DNA of 64,000 nt. It comes from Gorillibacterium timonense (lineage in GTDB: Bacteria > Bacillota > Bacilli > Paenibacillales > NBRC-103111). The stretch lies in assembly GCF_001457415.1 (NCBI RefSeq), contig NZ_LN881724.1, positions 1,860,001 through 1,924,000 of the forward strand. The letters are read 5' to 3'. The notes under the pieces were generated by a model. The model made no database searches. It was not told the DNA's origin and saw only the letters and a list, made by a program, of their open reading frames with translations. The position numbers and the translations under genes are program-made. Below, in pieces: positions 24,651 through 33,186 of the stretch (position 1 is its first letter; every line of letters starts with the position of its first letter).

Positions 24651-25883
24651 ATGGATTTCGAAAAATGTCTTGAAAATTACGCGGAGCTTACGGTGAAGGT
24701 TGGCTTGAATGTGCAGCCCGGCGAAACCGTATGGATCAATACCTCGCTGCACCAGCCGGAATTCGTGCGCCTGGTCGTGCGTAAAGCCTATGAAGCAGGA
24801 GCGAAGCTTGTCCAAGTTGAGTGGGTGGATGACGAAGTGACCCGTCTTCGTTATAAGCTCGCACCGGAGGATTCCTTCGCGGAATACCCGCAATGGAGAG
24901 CAGATGCGATTACCAAGGTCGCGGCGGAGGGTGGAGCCTACCTGCTGATCGAATCTCGCGATCCCGATCTGTTGAGCGGTACGGCGCCATCGCGTACCAC
25001 CGCATTCCAGAAAGCGGCCGGTGCAGCTCTCGCCAAATGGCGCGAATATACGTTCACCGACCGGGCAACCTGGTCGATTATCGCCGCTCCGTCCGTTGCC
25101 TGGGCTGAGAAGGTATTTCCGGAGCTTAAGGGAGAAGCAGCGGTCCGCGCTCTCTGGGAAGCTATCTTCCGCGCAACCCGTGCCGACCAAGAGGATCCGG
25201 TCGCCGCTTGGAAAGCTCATAATGGAGCTCTGAATGAGCGAATCGAGCAGCTGAACGCCAAGCAATTTAAGAAGCTCCATTACCGCGCGCCGGGGACGAA
25301 GCTTACGGTAGCGCTGCCTGATCGCCATATTTGGAGCGGTGGCAAGTCGGCCAATGCCAAGGGCAACGATTTCAATGCGAACGTTCCGACGGAAGAAGTA
25401 TTTATTTCCCCGCATCGGGAAGGAACCGAAGGCTATGTAACCAGCACGAAGCCGCTCAGCTACAACGGCAACTTGATCGAGAATTTCACGCTCACCTTTG
25501 AGAAGGGCCGGGTGGTCGATTTCAAAGCGGAGAAGGGCTATGAAAGCTTGAAGGCGCTGATCGAGCTGGATGAAGGCTCTCATTACCTCGGGGAAGCGGC
25601 GCTCGTACAGCACAATTCGCCGATCTCGAACTCCAACCTGATCTTCTTCAATACCTTGTTCGACGAAAATGCCTCCAATCATCTGGCGATCGGCCGGGCA
25701 TTTTCCAGCTCCGTTGAAGGAGGCGCTGATCTCTCGCCGCAGGAGCTTGCTGCGCTTGGGTTGAATGAAAGCCTGACGCATGTCGACTTCATGATCGGCT
25801 CAGCCGAAATGGATATCGACGGAGAATTAGCGGATGGAACGCTGGAACCGGTATTTCGGTCCGGCAACTGGGCGCTGATTTAA
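24651..25883 (+). CDS. M29 family aminopeptidase (AmpS-like)
   Basis: 410-residue leucyl-type metallo-aminopeptidase. Metal ligands of M29 can be followed: Glu in NVPTEEVFISP (about 244-254), Glu in LGEAALV, His in ENASNHLAIGRAF (about 343-355) and the H-x-D pair in THVDFMIGS (about 378-386). ATG 24651 follows GGAGGG. It is a cytosolic peptide-degrading enzyme, single gene with its own terminator. The 24423-24650 gap upstream shows no other gene. Confidence 0.92.
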   Translation: MDFEKCLENYAELTVKVGLNVQPGETVWINTSLHQPEFVRLVVRKAYEAGAKLVQVEWVDDEVTRLRYKLAPEDSFAEYPQWRADAITKVAAEGGAYLLIESRDPDLLSGTAPSRTTAFQKAAGAALAKWREYTFTDRATWSIIAAPSVAWAEKVFPELKGEAAVRALWEAIFRATRADQEDPVAAWKAHNGALNERIEQLNAKQFKKLHYRAPGTKLTVALPDRHIWSGGKSANAKGNDFNANVPTEEVFISPHREGTEGYVTSTKPLSYNGNLIENFTLTFEKGRVVDFKAEKGYESLKALIELDEGSHYLGEAALVQHNSPISNSNLIFFNTLFDENASNHLAIGRAFSSSVEGGADLSPQELAALGLNESLTHVDFMIGSAEMDIDGELADGTLEPVFRSGNWALI

Positions 25884-25892
25884 TTGAACGAA

Positions 25893-25932
25893 AGGACCTC
25901 TCATCCACGGTGGAGAAGAGGTCCTATTTTGC
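25893..25932 (+). terminator. Terminator after the M29 aminopeptidase
   Basis: AGGACCTCT pairs with AGAGGTCCT, with an inner stem around CCACGGTGG and ATTTT after. Confidence 0.8.
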
Positions 25933-25992
25933 AGGAATATTCGGAATTACAGTGATTTTTCTTGGCTGTATATTTGAGCAGGAGGAAAAGTA

Positions 25993-26307
25993 ATGGTAAG
26001 AACCATGATGCAAATGTATCTCAAGAATAGTGTTGAAGCAGTAAAAATGTATCAAAAGGCTTTTGATGCTAAGTTATTACATGAAAGTAAGAACGAAGAT
26101 GGAAGCTATCTTCATGCTGAATTAGAGGCCTACGGGCAAGTGTTAGCTATATCAGAGGCACTTGATGAGAGGGAAAATGGTAATACTATGCAATTTTGCT
26201 TCCACTTTGGTGAAGGTAATGAAGAAAATGTAAAGAGAGCCTATGAAGTTTTAAAAGATGGTGCAAAAATCGATTATCCATTGGGACCTTATATTGAACA
26301 ATTGTGA
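25993..26307 (+). CDS. VOC/PhnB-like glyoxalase-fold protein, short and low-GC
   Basis: 104-residue protein of the PhnB-like VOC group: it begins MVRTMMQMYLKNSVEAVKMY and shows two beta-alpha-beta halves (DGSYLHAELEAYGQVLAIS; GNTMQFCFHFGEGNEENVKRAYEVL). Relatives usually run about 30 residues further, ending with a metal-ligand strand (SP-x-x-DLIDKFGV-x-W); this one stops at LGPYIEQL, so it appears C-terminally shortened. Codon use is AT-rich (near 36% GC by eye) and unlike all neighbours, suggesting recent transfer. GGAGGAAAAGTA precedes ATG 25993. Activity uncertain. Confidence 0.75.
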   Translation: MVRTMMQMYLKNSVEAVKMYQKAFDAKLLHESKNEDGSYLHAELEAYGQVLAISEALDERENGNTMQFCFHFGEGNEENVKRAYEVLKDGAKIDYPLGPYIEQL

Positions 26308-26372
26308 AGCAAGAGAGGGAAATGAACGAATGCGGTTGGTTGTCCTTCGGGCTTCTATTCTTCTAGTCTAGC

Positions 26373-26942
26373 TTACTCTGCTGGCTTTATTGTCAGTGAG
26401 CTTTCCCCTTTACTTTTACGAACGAGCAGCCTTTTCACCACGAGCGGAAGGTGCATAGCCAAACATGCATCAATGGTTAGATTCGAGATAGGCCCTGCGA
26501 TGTCGAACCATTTATTAAACGTCGACAACCCATAACCAACTCCGGCAAAAAAATGAAGGATCATCAAGACAATCACGATCCCCGTATGATACTCCCAAAG
26601 AAAACCGGTCTGACTCCTTGATATGATCAAAATGAGTACGAATAGTAGGATCGCCGTACACGTCGCGATTATCGAAATAACGGCAAAAGAATCATACTTG
26701 TCTTTCGCCCATTCTACGAATGTGGAGTCAAAATCCCGACGGCTCGCGCTGTACTTTAACCTCTCCATAAATTGAGGGCGTGCTACCATCATCTCCACAA
26801 TACCCACGAGGGAGAAGATAGAAGACAGGAGAATAAAGCTCGTATTCATCAGCTTGCTTTTTCCGAAGCTAAAAATTACGTTGCCTATAACCAACGCAAT
26901 CCCTACGAAGGCAATCGGCGGAATCGAAATCGATACTCCCAT
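26373..26942 (-). CDS. Hypothetical polytopic membrane protein
   Basis: 189-residue protein with about five membrane helices: near 8-24, 32-52, 86-109, 121-141 and 150-166. A charged loop with FDSTFVEWAKDKYDSF separates helices 2 and 3. ATG 26942 follows TGAGGT; GTG 26954 is an extension. I do not recognise the family. It is slightly AT-richer than the surroundings, as is the neighbouring VOC gene, so both may have come in together. Confidence 0.7.
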   Translation of the reverse strand: MGVSISIPPIAFVGIALVIGNVIFSFGKSKLMNTSFILLSSIFSLVGIVEMMVARPQFMERLKYSASRRDFDSTFVEWAKDKYDSFAVISIIATCTAILLFVLILIISRSQTGFLWEYHTGIVIVLMILHFFAGVGYGLSTFNKWFDIAGPISNLTIDACLAMHLPLVVKRLLVRKSKGESSLTIKPAE

Positions 26943-27096
26943 TCGGTACCTCACTGTTTTTAGCTTATTTTACCACAATGGACGGTAAAAAGAGGTGTTG
27001 GCATTCCGAAACGGAAAGATGTAGCGAATTTCTTCATGCATGTATAGCGAAAGCAGACGAATAGGTGGTACAGATGCCTTTCATCTCTTTGTATAT

Positions 27097-27111
27097 ACGT
27101 AAATATTACGA
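27097..27111 (+). promoter_or_regulatory. Zur box upstream of permease copy 1
   Basis: ACGTAAATATTACGA matches 13 of 14 defined positions when compared with the Bacillus Zur consensus TCGTAATnATTACGA, allowing one or two changes. TATAAT follows at 27118-27123, so a bound repressor would cover the promoter. It is 71 bases before the permease start. Confidence 0.75.
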
Positions 27112-27181
27112 TTATGCTATAATGACTCCATTCGCAGCCTGCAACGAACGATCCTTGTGATTTTGAAAGGAGCTTCACCTC

Positions 27182-28222
27182 TTGCGCCGCTCTGCAGCTA
27201 ATTTCGGTATTCATTTGTTGTTTGGACTTGCCATGTTCCTCATCATTTGGATCGCGATGAATCCAGGGGGAATCTTGAAGGTTCCTTCCTTTGGAACCGA
27301 AGGCGTACAGACCTTCAAGACCATGTTCATCAGCATCTTTCTCGAAGCGCTTCCTTATCTCATCATCGGAGTATTGGTATCCGCCATCCTGCAAGTGGTG
27401 GTTCCGGAAGCTTGGATCCGCCGCTTCGTTCCGAAGAATCCGATTCTCGGCATTGCTTTCGGCTGTCTGCTCGGTATCCTTTTCCCCTTATGCGAATGCG
27501 GGATGATTCCGGTAGTCCGGCGGCTGATACGAAAAGGCATGCCGCTCTATGTAGGAGTCGTATTCATTCTGGTCGGACCGATCGTGAATCCCATCGTTTT
27601 CGCCGCGACCTATACGGCGTTCCGAATTCGCCCGGAGATGGTGTATGCGCGGATGGGACTCGCTCTCTTGGTTGGGCTGGTCATTGGACTCATCCTTTAT
27701 GCCTTCGTTAAAAGCGATCCACTCAAAACGACCAAGGAGGATTTGTACCGAAGCGAGGCGGCAGAATCTGGGGAAGGTCCCGAAGAGGAATCTGGCACTC
27801 AGGCAAAAGGCATGGGCAAGCTGTTCGCCGTGATGGAGCAAGCCGGCGGTGAAATCTTCGACATGGGCAAGTACCTCATCTTCGGCTCGGTGATGACCTC
27901 GCTGATCCAGGCCTTTGTTCCGAGGGCGGGGATGGCGGAGATCGGACAGCAGCCGATTGTGTCGCATCTATTCATGATCGGGTTCGCTTACGTGCTGTCC
28001 CTTTGCTCCACCTCGGATGCGTTCGTCGCGTCTTCGTTTGCCCGGACGTTCTCGTCCGGTTCGCTGCTCACCTTTCTCGTCTTCGGACCGATGCTTGATT
28101 TCAAGAGCACCTTGATGCTGCTGTCGGTCTTCAAGCCTCGGTTTGTCCTACTGCTCGCGGGGTTGATTACGGTGACCGTGCTGATTGGCTCCCTCATCCT
28201 GTCCCATTATGCATTGTGGTAG
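27182..28222 (+). CDS. Permease with CECG motif (YcgR/ArsP-like), copy 1
   Basis: 346-residue membrane protein of the UPF0718/DUF318 permease family (B. subtilis YcgR). Conserved elements: FPLCECGMIPVVRRL (about 101-115), GPIVNPIVFAAT (about 133-144) and SLCSTSDAFVASSF (about 274-287). A hydrophilic central loop (about 180-215) splits two four-helix halves. TTG 27182 follows AAAGGAGC. It pairs with the TIGR03943 gene 32 bases downstream. The upstream Zur box says it is made under zinc shortage, so a role in zinc or metal-complex movement is likely; direction and substrate are unknown. Confidence 0.88.
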   Translation: MRRSAANFGIHLLFGLAMFLIIWIAMNPGGILKVPSFGTEGVQTFKTMFISIFLEALPYLIIGVLVSAILQVVVPEAWIRRFVPKNPILGIAFGCLLGILFPLCECGMIPVVRRLIRKGMPLYVGVVFILVGPIVNPIVFAATYTAFRIRPEMVYARMGLALLVGLVIGLILYAFVKSDPLKTTKEDLYRSEAAESGEGPEEESGTQAKGMGKLFAVMEQAGGEIFDMGKYLIFGSVMTSLIQAFVPRAGMAEIGQQPIVSHLFMIGFAYVLSLCSTSDAFVASSFARTFSSGSLLTFLVFGPMLDFKSTLMLLSVFKPRFVLLLAGLITVTVLIGSLILSHYALW

Positions 28223-28254
28223 CAAGCTTACGACTATGAAAGAGGAGCGCGTTT

Positions 28255-29349
28255 ATGAATGATACCCGAAGAGAGTCCCTTCATTATCTGGCTCGAGCCG
28301 CTATCTTGATGGGGCTGTCCGCGTATATCGCTTATCTGGTCCAGATCGGAAAGCTGTCGTATTACATCATTCCCCGGCTGGAGCAGCAGGTGAAATATGC
28401 GGGAGTCGCGCTGTTCATCATCGGCGCCTTTCAAGCGTATTTCGGCCTGTTCGGCAAGCCGAAGGAAGGAGCGTGCGGCTGCTGCACGCACGCTCCTTCA
28501 AGGTCACTCCTGCGCAATGTGGTAACGTATGGTTTATTTGTGCTGCCGCTCAGCCTCGGCCTTCTGCTGCCGGATTCAGTGATGGGCGCAAGCGTTGCCG
28601 CTGTCAAGGGGATGAACCTGAACGCGAATGTGTTAGCGGTCAAGAAGGCCAAGCTCCTCGCCGAATCGGCTCCGTCGAAGGAGCCGGTGAGTCGGGCGAG
28701 TGCGGCAGTTCCATCTGCCGAGAGCTGGAGCTCTACAGACGAAGAGGGGAGAGCGGCTTTCGAAAGCCCAGATGCCGATGGAGAGAATGCCGCTTCTACT
28801 GGCTCCCTTCCTACGGCATCACCGGGCGAGGGAGATATTACCCCGCCGAACGGTTCGTTGCCTGAGGCTCAGAGTACGGGCGATGATCCTTTTGCTACCA
28901 CGGATCCCTACATGGAGGACTATGCCAGGCTCGGCAGAAAATTGGCCGCACACTCCCTCGTCGATGTGAAGGAAACCGGCTTTATGGAGATACTCGGAGC
29001 GCTGGATCTGTTCAAGGAACCGTTTCTTGGCAAGAAGATCCGTCTCAGCGGGTTCGTATATCGAGAGAAGGATATGGGAGAGGGGAGCTTTGTCGTATCA
29101 CGCCTAGCCATGCAATGCTGCTCTGCCGACGCGGCGCCATATGGACTTCTCGTCCGGTCGTCGATGTCCACTACGTATCAGAAGGACGATTGGGTCACCG
29201 TGACGGGGACCATCGAGAGCTCCACTTATCAAGGTCAGGAGATCATCACCGTGAAGGCTGAATCCATCAGCCGGATCCAAGCGCCGGACTCTCCCTATGT
29301 CTATCCGTATATGGGCGATTTTGCTGAGCTGTCTGGATCGGGTAATTAG
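28255..29349 (+). CDS. TIGR03943/DUF1980 putative permease subunit (YcgQ-like), copy 1
   Basis: 364-residue membrane-anchored protein. Two helices near 16-33 and 45-62, a Cys-rich cluster EGACGCCTH (about 74-82), another helix, an unusually long Pro/Ser/Glu linker (about 130-215), then the C-terminal OB-like domain with RLSGFVYREKDMGEGSFVVSRLAMQCC and SADAAPYGLLV. The CC-x-AD motif is the family signature. Members always accompany a CECG permease and are thought to form a two-component transporter. Its stop overlaps the stop of the convergent GTPase gene. Confidence 0.88.
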   Translation: MNDTRRESLHYLARAAILMGLSAYIAYLVQIGKLSYYIIPRLEQQVKYAGVALFIIGAFQAYFGLFGKPKEGACGCCTHAPSRSLLRNVVTYGLFVLPLSLGLLLPDSVMGASVAAVKGMNLNANVLAVKKAKLLAESAPSKEPVSRASAAVPSAESWSSTDEEGRAAFESPDADGENAASTGSLPTASPGEGDITPPNGSLPEAQSTGDDPFATTDPYMEDYARLGRKLAAHSLVDVKETGFMEILGALDLFKEPFLGKKIRLSGFVYREKDMGEGSFVVSRLAMQCCSADAAPYGLLVRSSMSTTYQKDDWVTVTGTIESSTYQGQEIITVKAESISRIQAPDSPYVYPYMGDFAELSGSGN

Positions 29350-30377
29350 CTTCTGGCTGTTTCCTTCGATACCCCTGTCGGAAAGAGAGCCTCCCATTCT
29401 GTTCGCAACCGCTTCTCATCCAGATCGAGTCCGATGAGCACCAGGTAGGGGGCTTCTTCATATCGAGCGGGAGTCCATTCGGCCCGCTTACCGGCATATT
29501 GCAGCAACTGGGTACCCTTGCTGGAATGAGGGACATAGCCCTTTGCTCGCAGGAGACCCTGACCCCAAAGGGACAAATAACGTTCGATCTTGGGAAGCGG
29601 CAGTCCGGCTCCGTTCGGAAATTCGAGCAGGAAGGTCCGGATGCGGGAGAAGGAAGCAGGCTGCTCCTTCTGTACAGGAGGGTTTTCCCGGTTCATTACC
29701 ATCGGAACTGCTCCGGTTGATACGCGAAGAGGGCGGCGGACGGGGATAGCGCCGCTTTCACCCGGTCGAATTCCTTCGAAGAGAGGGGGCAGCTCCATTT
29801 GACTCATGCGAGTCGGAATCAGCGGAGCCCGATCATTCAGCTTGCGGATCGCCTTCTCAAGCTTGGGCAGCAGAGCAGGCTTTACCCGGTCGATCTTGTT
29901 GAGAAGGATCTGGTCTGCGACTTCAATTTGCCTGCGCAGCGTTCTCACCAGCTCCTTGTCCGAGGCAAAGATGCTGTTGTACTCAAGGGTGTGCTCCGCA
30001 TCCAGTACAGTGACGATTTGCTTGATTTTCACTTTTCCGAGCAGTTCGGGTTCGGTCAAGGCATCGGCCACTTCCTCCGGATTGGCAACGCCGGTGAGTT
30101 CAATGATCAGAAGATCGGGCTTGGTCCGCAATAGGGAAGCGAGACTTCCGGCCAGCTCGCTTTTTTTCGTGCAGCAGACGCAGCCGTCCAGGAGTCGCGA
30201 TAGGGCGATATCGGACGTTTCGCTTACAATTTGTCCGTCGACATCCCGTTTTCCGAGTTCATTCATCAAGACGCCGGCACGAAGACCGCGGGCATCCGCT
30301 TCCTCCAGAAGGTGGAGGAGAAGAGTCGTTTTGCCGCTTCCGAGAAAGCCGCTCAGGATCAGGACAGGGATGCTCAT
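29346..30377 (-). CDS. COG0523/CobW-family GTPase (YciC/ZagA-like zinc metallochaperone)
   Basis: 343-residue G3E GTPase. P-loop GFLGSGKTT (9-17), the family metal motif GCVCC (about 65-69, CxCC), IELTGVANPEEV and the guanine motif NKID (about 160), then the CobW C-terminal domain from about 250. In B. subtilis the Zur-controlled YciC/ZagA delivers zinc to FolE under starvation. ATG 30377 follows AAAGGAACC on the minus strand. A Zur-box-like palindrome lies 26-40 bases upstream, and the divergent neighbour is a zinc-free S14. The zinc-chaperone role is strongly supported by context. Confidence 0.92.
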   Translation of the reverse strand: MSIPVLILSGFLGSGKTTLLLHLLEEADARGLRAGVLMNELGKRDVDGQIVSETSDIALSRLLDGCVCCTKKSELAGSLASLLRTKPDLLIIELTGVANPEEVADALTEPELLGKVKIKQIVTVLDAEHTLEYNSIFASDKELVRTLRRQIEVADQILLNKIDRVKPALLPKLEKAIRKLNDRAPLIPTRMSQMELPPLFEGIRPGESGAIPVRRPLRVSTGAVPMVMNRENPPVQKEQPASFSRIRTFLLEFPNGAGLPLPKIERYLSLWGQGLLRAKGYVPHSSKGTQLLQYAGKRAEWTPARYEEAPYLVLIGLDLDEKRLRTEWEALFPTGVSKETARS

Positions 30378-30402
30378 CGCAAGGTTCCTTTCTCAAGTGA
30401 AT

Positions 30403-30417
30403 TAGTAATATTTACGA
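30403..30417 (-). promoter_or_regulatory. Zur box upstream of the COG0523 GTPase
   Basis: TAGTAATATTTACGA matches 12 of 14 defined positions of TCGTAATnATTACGA and lies 26-40 bases before the GTPase start. Confidence 0.7.
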
Positions 30418-30469
30418 TTAAATCTTACTCTCGAATCATGGATTTGGCAAAGGGTTTGGTAAAAGATAT

Positions 30470-30498
30470 TTGTCAAGAGCGGTGTTTTATGCTTTAAT
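30470..30498 (+). promoter_or_regulatory. Promoter of rpsN2
   Basis: TTGTCA (30470-30475) and TTTAAT (30493-30498) with a 17-base spacer; the predicted start near 30505 abuts the Zur box. Confidence 0.6.
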
Positions 30499-30507
30499 CG
30501 TATTATA

Positions 30508-30522
30508 TAGTAATAATTACGA
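30508..30522 (+). promoter_or_regulatory. Zur box upstream of rpsN2
   Basis: TAGTAATAATTACGA matches 13 of 14 defined positions of TCGTAATnATTACGA. It is 20 bases before the S14 start codon. Confidence 0.8.
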
Positions 30523-30541
30523 ATAAGAGGAGGCGCCAGAT

Positions 30542-30811
30542 ATGGCCAAAACATCGAAGATCATGAAAGAACGCAAACGGCAGGAGCTGGTAGCCCGCTA
30601 TGCGGACAAACGGAGAGAGCTTATGCTCCAGGGGAACCTGGAAGCCCTCCGCAAGCTGCCGCGGGATTCCTCTCCGACTCGATTGAAGAGCCGCTGTGAA
30701 GTGTCAGGACGACCGCGAGGCTATCTGCGGAAGTTCCATGTATCCCGAATCGTATTCCGGGAGTTGGCCCACAAGGGGCAAATCCCTGGCGTGACCAAGT
30801 CCAGCTGGTGA
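30542..30811 (+). CDS. rpsN: Zinc-independent 30S ribosomal protein S14
   Basis: 89-residue ribosomal protein S14, starting [20 protein letters not shown] and ending in the conserved [22 protein letters not shown]. It is the longer form without zinc: the CxxC-x(n)-CxxC ribbon of the 61-residue form is missing and only one Cys (CEVSGRPRG) is present. In B. subtilis the equivalent (RpsNB/YhzA) replaces zinc-bound S14 during starvation, freeing zinc. The Zur box and divergent zinc metallochaperone agree with this. GAGGAGG precedes the ATG. Confidence 0.96.
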   Translation: MAKTSKIMKERKRQELVARYADKRRELMLQGNLEALRKLPRDSSPTRLKSRCEVSGRPRGYLRKFHVSRIVFRELAHKGQIPGVTKSSW

Positions 30812-30996
30812 GAAGCATCGTTTGGCTGGTTGAGGCTTTGAAGTCAGGGTGAACGCTCACAAGACCATGGATAACGCGCATTGCAGGCGGATTGTACGGA
30901 TTATAGGGAGACTCCGGACATAACCTGTCCTCACTCCGAATAGGGTATAGGTAAGACAAACGGTCCGGCAAGGGGGCTGGACGGAGAGGATTGCCT

Positions 30997-32040
30997 ATGC
31001 GCACTGGGAGCTTCAGAACGAGTATACCCTGGCTATTCCTATTGGTCATCTGTACAGCCGGGACGGTGATCCGGTTAAGCCCGAACCACCGCGCCTTGAC
31101 GATGACACTTCCGGCTGCGGATATCATCATGTCCTTTAAGACGATGCTGATCGGCATCGTTCTGGAGGCGCTGCCCTTCATGCTGCTCGGAGTTGCGGTA
31201 TCTGCGTTCATGCAGGTCTTCGTTAGCGAACAGACCCTTCGGAAGCTCATTCCGAACCATCCGCTCGGAGGGATCGCGGTTGCCTGTCTTCTCTGCGTCT
31301 TGTTTCCGCTCTGCGAATGCGGCATTGTTCCCATCGTGCGCCGCTTGATGGCGAAGGGAATGCCGGTTTATATCGGCGTTGTCTTCCTGCTGGTCGGCCC
31401 AATTGTCAATCCGGTTGTCTATGCGGCAACCTTAACGGCTTTCCGCTCCAATCCGGAGATGAGCTACGCCCGGATGGGCTTTGGCCTGCTCGTCGGATGC
31501 GGAATCGCACTCGTCGTGTATGCGATCAAAATCCGGCAGCCGCTTAAGCTTGATAAGGAGCAGCTCTACGCACAAGCTCAGCAAGCTCGGCAGGAAGGGA
31601 GTACACCGACAGCGATCGGACATCGCCTCTCGCAGGCGTTCTCACACATGGGCCATGAGTTTTTTGAGATGGGCAAGTATTTGCTCCTGGGCTCCGTGCT
31701 AACGGCAGCCATTCAGACGGGGGTACCTCGCTCGGCGATCACCGGGATCGGAAGCCATCCGCTCACCGGAAGCCTAGTAATGATGGGGTTCGCCTTTGTC
31801 CTCTCGCTGTGCTCCACCTCAGACGCTTTTGTGGCCGCCTCCTTCACCGGAGCCTTTCCACCGAGCGCGCTTCTCGCGTTTCTTGTGCTGGGACCGATGC
31901 TCGATTTGAAAGGAACTTTGATGCTGCTCTCGGTTTTTCGGGGAAAATTCGTGCTGCTGCTTTCGATTCTAGTCGTTCTGTTCGTCCTCGGCGGAGTCCT
32001 GCTGATTCATCAATTTGGGTCCGCTCTGGGCTTGACTTGA
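30997..32040 (+). CDS. Permease with CECG motif (YcgR/ArsP-like), copy 2
   Basis: 347-residue paralogue of the protein at 27182, with near-identical landmarks: FPLCECGIVPIVRRL, GPIVNPVVYAATLTAF, KYLLLGSVLTAAIQT and SLCSTSDAFVAASF. ATG 30997 follows GGAGAGG; TTG 30991 is an extension. I see no Zur box or strong promoter in 30812-30990, so it may be read through from rpsN2. It is followed 15 bases later by its TIGR03943 partner. Zinc-related metal transport is inferred from context. Confidence 0.88.
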   Translation: MRTGSFRTSIPWLFLLVICTAGTVIRLSPNHRALTMTLPAADIIMSFKTMLIGIVLEALPFMLLGVAVSAFMQVFVSEQTLRKLIPNHPLGGIAVACLLCVLFPLCECGIVPIVRRLMAKGMPVYIGVVFLLVGPIVNPVVYAATLTAFRSNPEMSYARMGFGLLVGCGIALVVYAIKIRQPLKLDKEQLYAQAQQARQEGSTPTAIGHRLSQAFSHMGHEFFEMGKYLLLGSVLTAAIQTGVPRSAITGIGSHPLTGSLVMMGFAFVLSLCSTSDAFVAASFTGAFPPSALLAFLVLGPMLDLKGTLMLLSVFRGKFVLLLSILVVLFVLGGVLLIHQFGSALGLT

Positions 32041-32055
32041 GAAGGAGGACTCTAG

Positions 32056-33021
32056 ATGCGAGAGGAAACACGAATGAACCATGAGGCTGGACATCCAGCA
32101 GATAGCCGCATGGTCCGCCACTATCTGTTTCGAGCCTTGCTGCTGCTTGCTTATTCTCTCTACATTCTCTATCTCGTTCAGAGCGGCAATCTCTTTCATT
32201 ACATCGCTCCTCGGATGGAGACGCTCGTCAAGCTTGCTGCACTGGGATTGATTGTTGTGGCGGGAGCTCAAATCTGGTTGGCGCTCGGAACACGCCGGGA
32301 GGAGCGGATGGATTGCGACTGCTGTGCGCCGGACCCGGCTTCAAGAGGTCGGTCCAGCGGGCTGCTCTATCTCTTGTTTCTGCTGCCGCTCCTAACAGGA
32401 TTTCTGCTTCCAGACGGGGTTTCAGGAAGCGAATTGACCGCCGTCAAAGGAATATCCCTGAGCGGCCCGGATGGGACAGTCGGGTTTCTGTCTGCGTCAT
32501 CTTCTACGGCAAAAGGTGTTTCGGCTGCCGGGCCTTTCGATTCGGGAGGGTTTTCGACCGGAGCTTCAGAGGATGTTCAAACTGACGGCTACAATGAGGA
32601 TTTCATTTGGCTCGCCAAGCGGCTCTATAACCAAGATCGAATCTCGGTACCGGATGAGGGGTACTTGGAGGTTCTCCGCGCGGTCGATTTGGATCTCGAT
32701 CGCTTTGTCGGGAAGACCATGACGATCAGTGGATTTGTCTACCGGGATAAAACAATGAAGGGCGACGAATTCGCCGTCGCTCGACTGGTCATGTCCTGCT
32801 GCGCGGCGGATTCCTCCTCCTATGGCGTGCTTGTTCGGGATGTGAATAGCCGCGATTGGAAGCAGGACGAATGGGTTTCCGTGACTGGAACCATCAGCAA
32901 AGTGAAGGTTGATGGAAAACCGGTTTTGGCTCTGGCTGATGGTAGCGTTGTTCCGTCTACGGCTCCCGCGAATCCTTACGTCTATCTCTATACCGGGGAT
33001 TATCAAGATCTAATTCGGTAA
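32056..33021 (+). CDS. TIGR03943/DUF1980 putative permease subunit, copy 2
   Basis: 321-residue paralogue of the protein at 28255. Two N-terminal helices, Cys cluster MDCDCCAPD (about 91-99), another helix, a shorter Ser/Gly linker, and the C-terminal domain with ISGFVYRDKTMKGDEFAVARLVMSCC then AADSSSYGVLV (the CC-x-AD signature). AAGGAGG is placed 7 bases before ATG 32056. Together with the permease it repeats the copy 1 gene pair, consistent with a tandem duplication separated by the GTPase and S14 genes. Confidence 0.88.
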   Translation: MREETRMNHEAGHPADSRMVRHYLFRALLLLAYSLYILYLVQSGNLFHYIAPRMETLVKLAALGLIVVAGAQIWLALGTRREERMDCDCCAPDPASRGRSSGLLYLLFLLPLLTGFLLPDGVSGSELTAVKGISLSGPDGTVGFLSASSSTAKGVSAAGPFDSGGFSTGASEDVQTDGYNEDFIWLAKRLYNQDRISVPDEGYLEVLRAVDLDLDRFVGKTMTISGFVYRDKTMKGDEFAVARLVMSCCAADSSSYGVLVRDVNSRDWKQDEWVSVTGTISKVKVDGKPVLALADGSVVPSTAPANPYVYLYTGDYQDLIR

Positions 33022-33108
33022 TACAGTCGATCCACGCCGATTCCTATCCACACGATTAGGGCTGACAGCGCACTCGTTGAATCGGCTAAGCGAATGCATC
33101 GTGCAATA

Positions 33109-33123
33109 TCGTAATTATTACGT
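33109..33123 (+). promoter_or_regulatory. Zur box upstream of znuCBA
   Basis: TCGTAATTATTACGT matches 13 of 14 defined positions of TCGTAATnATTACGA, the best left half of the four boxes. It is 64 bases before the znuC start. Confidence 0.82.
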
Positions 33124-33186
33124 ATAAGAAAAGACTGCTTTTGACATACGCCGATGCTGGCGGCAAAGCAGGGAAAGGTGATGAAC

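Noticed and set aside
24624-25781. 385-residue minus-strand frame opposite the M29 aminopeptidase
   Set aside because: Fully antisense to a gene with complete M29 metal-site motifs; no ribosome binding site; shadow.
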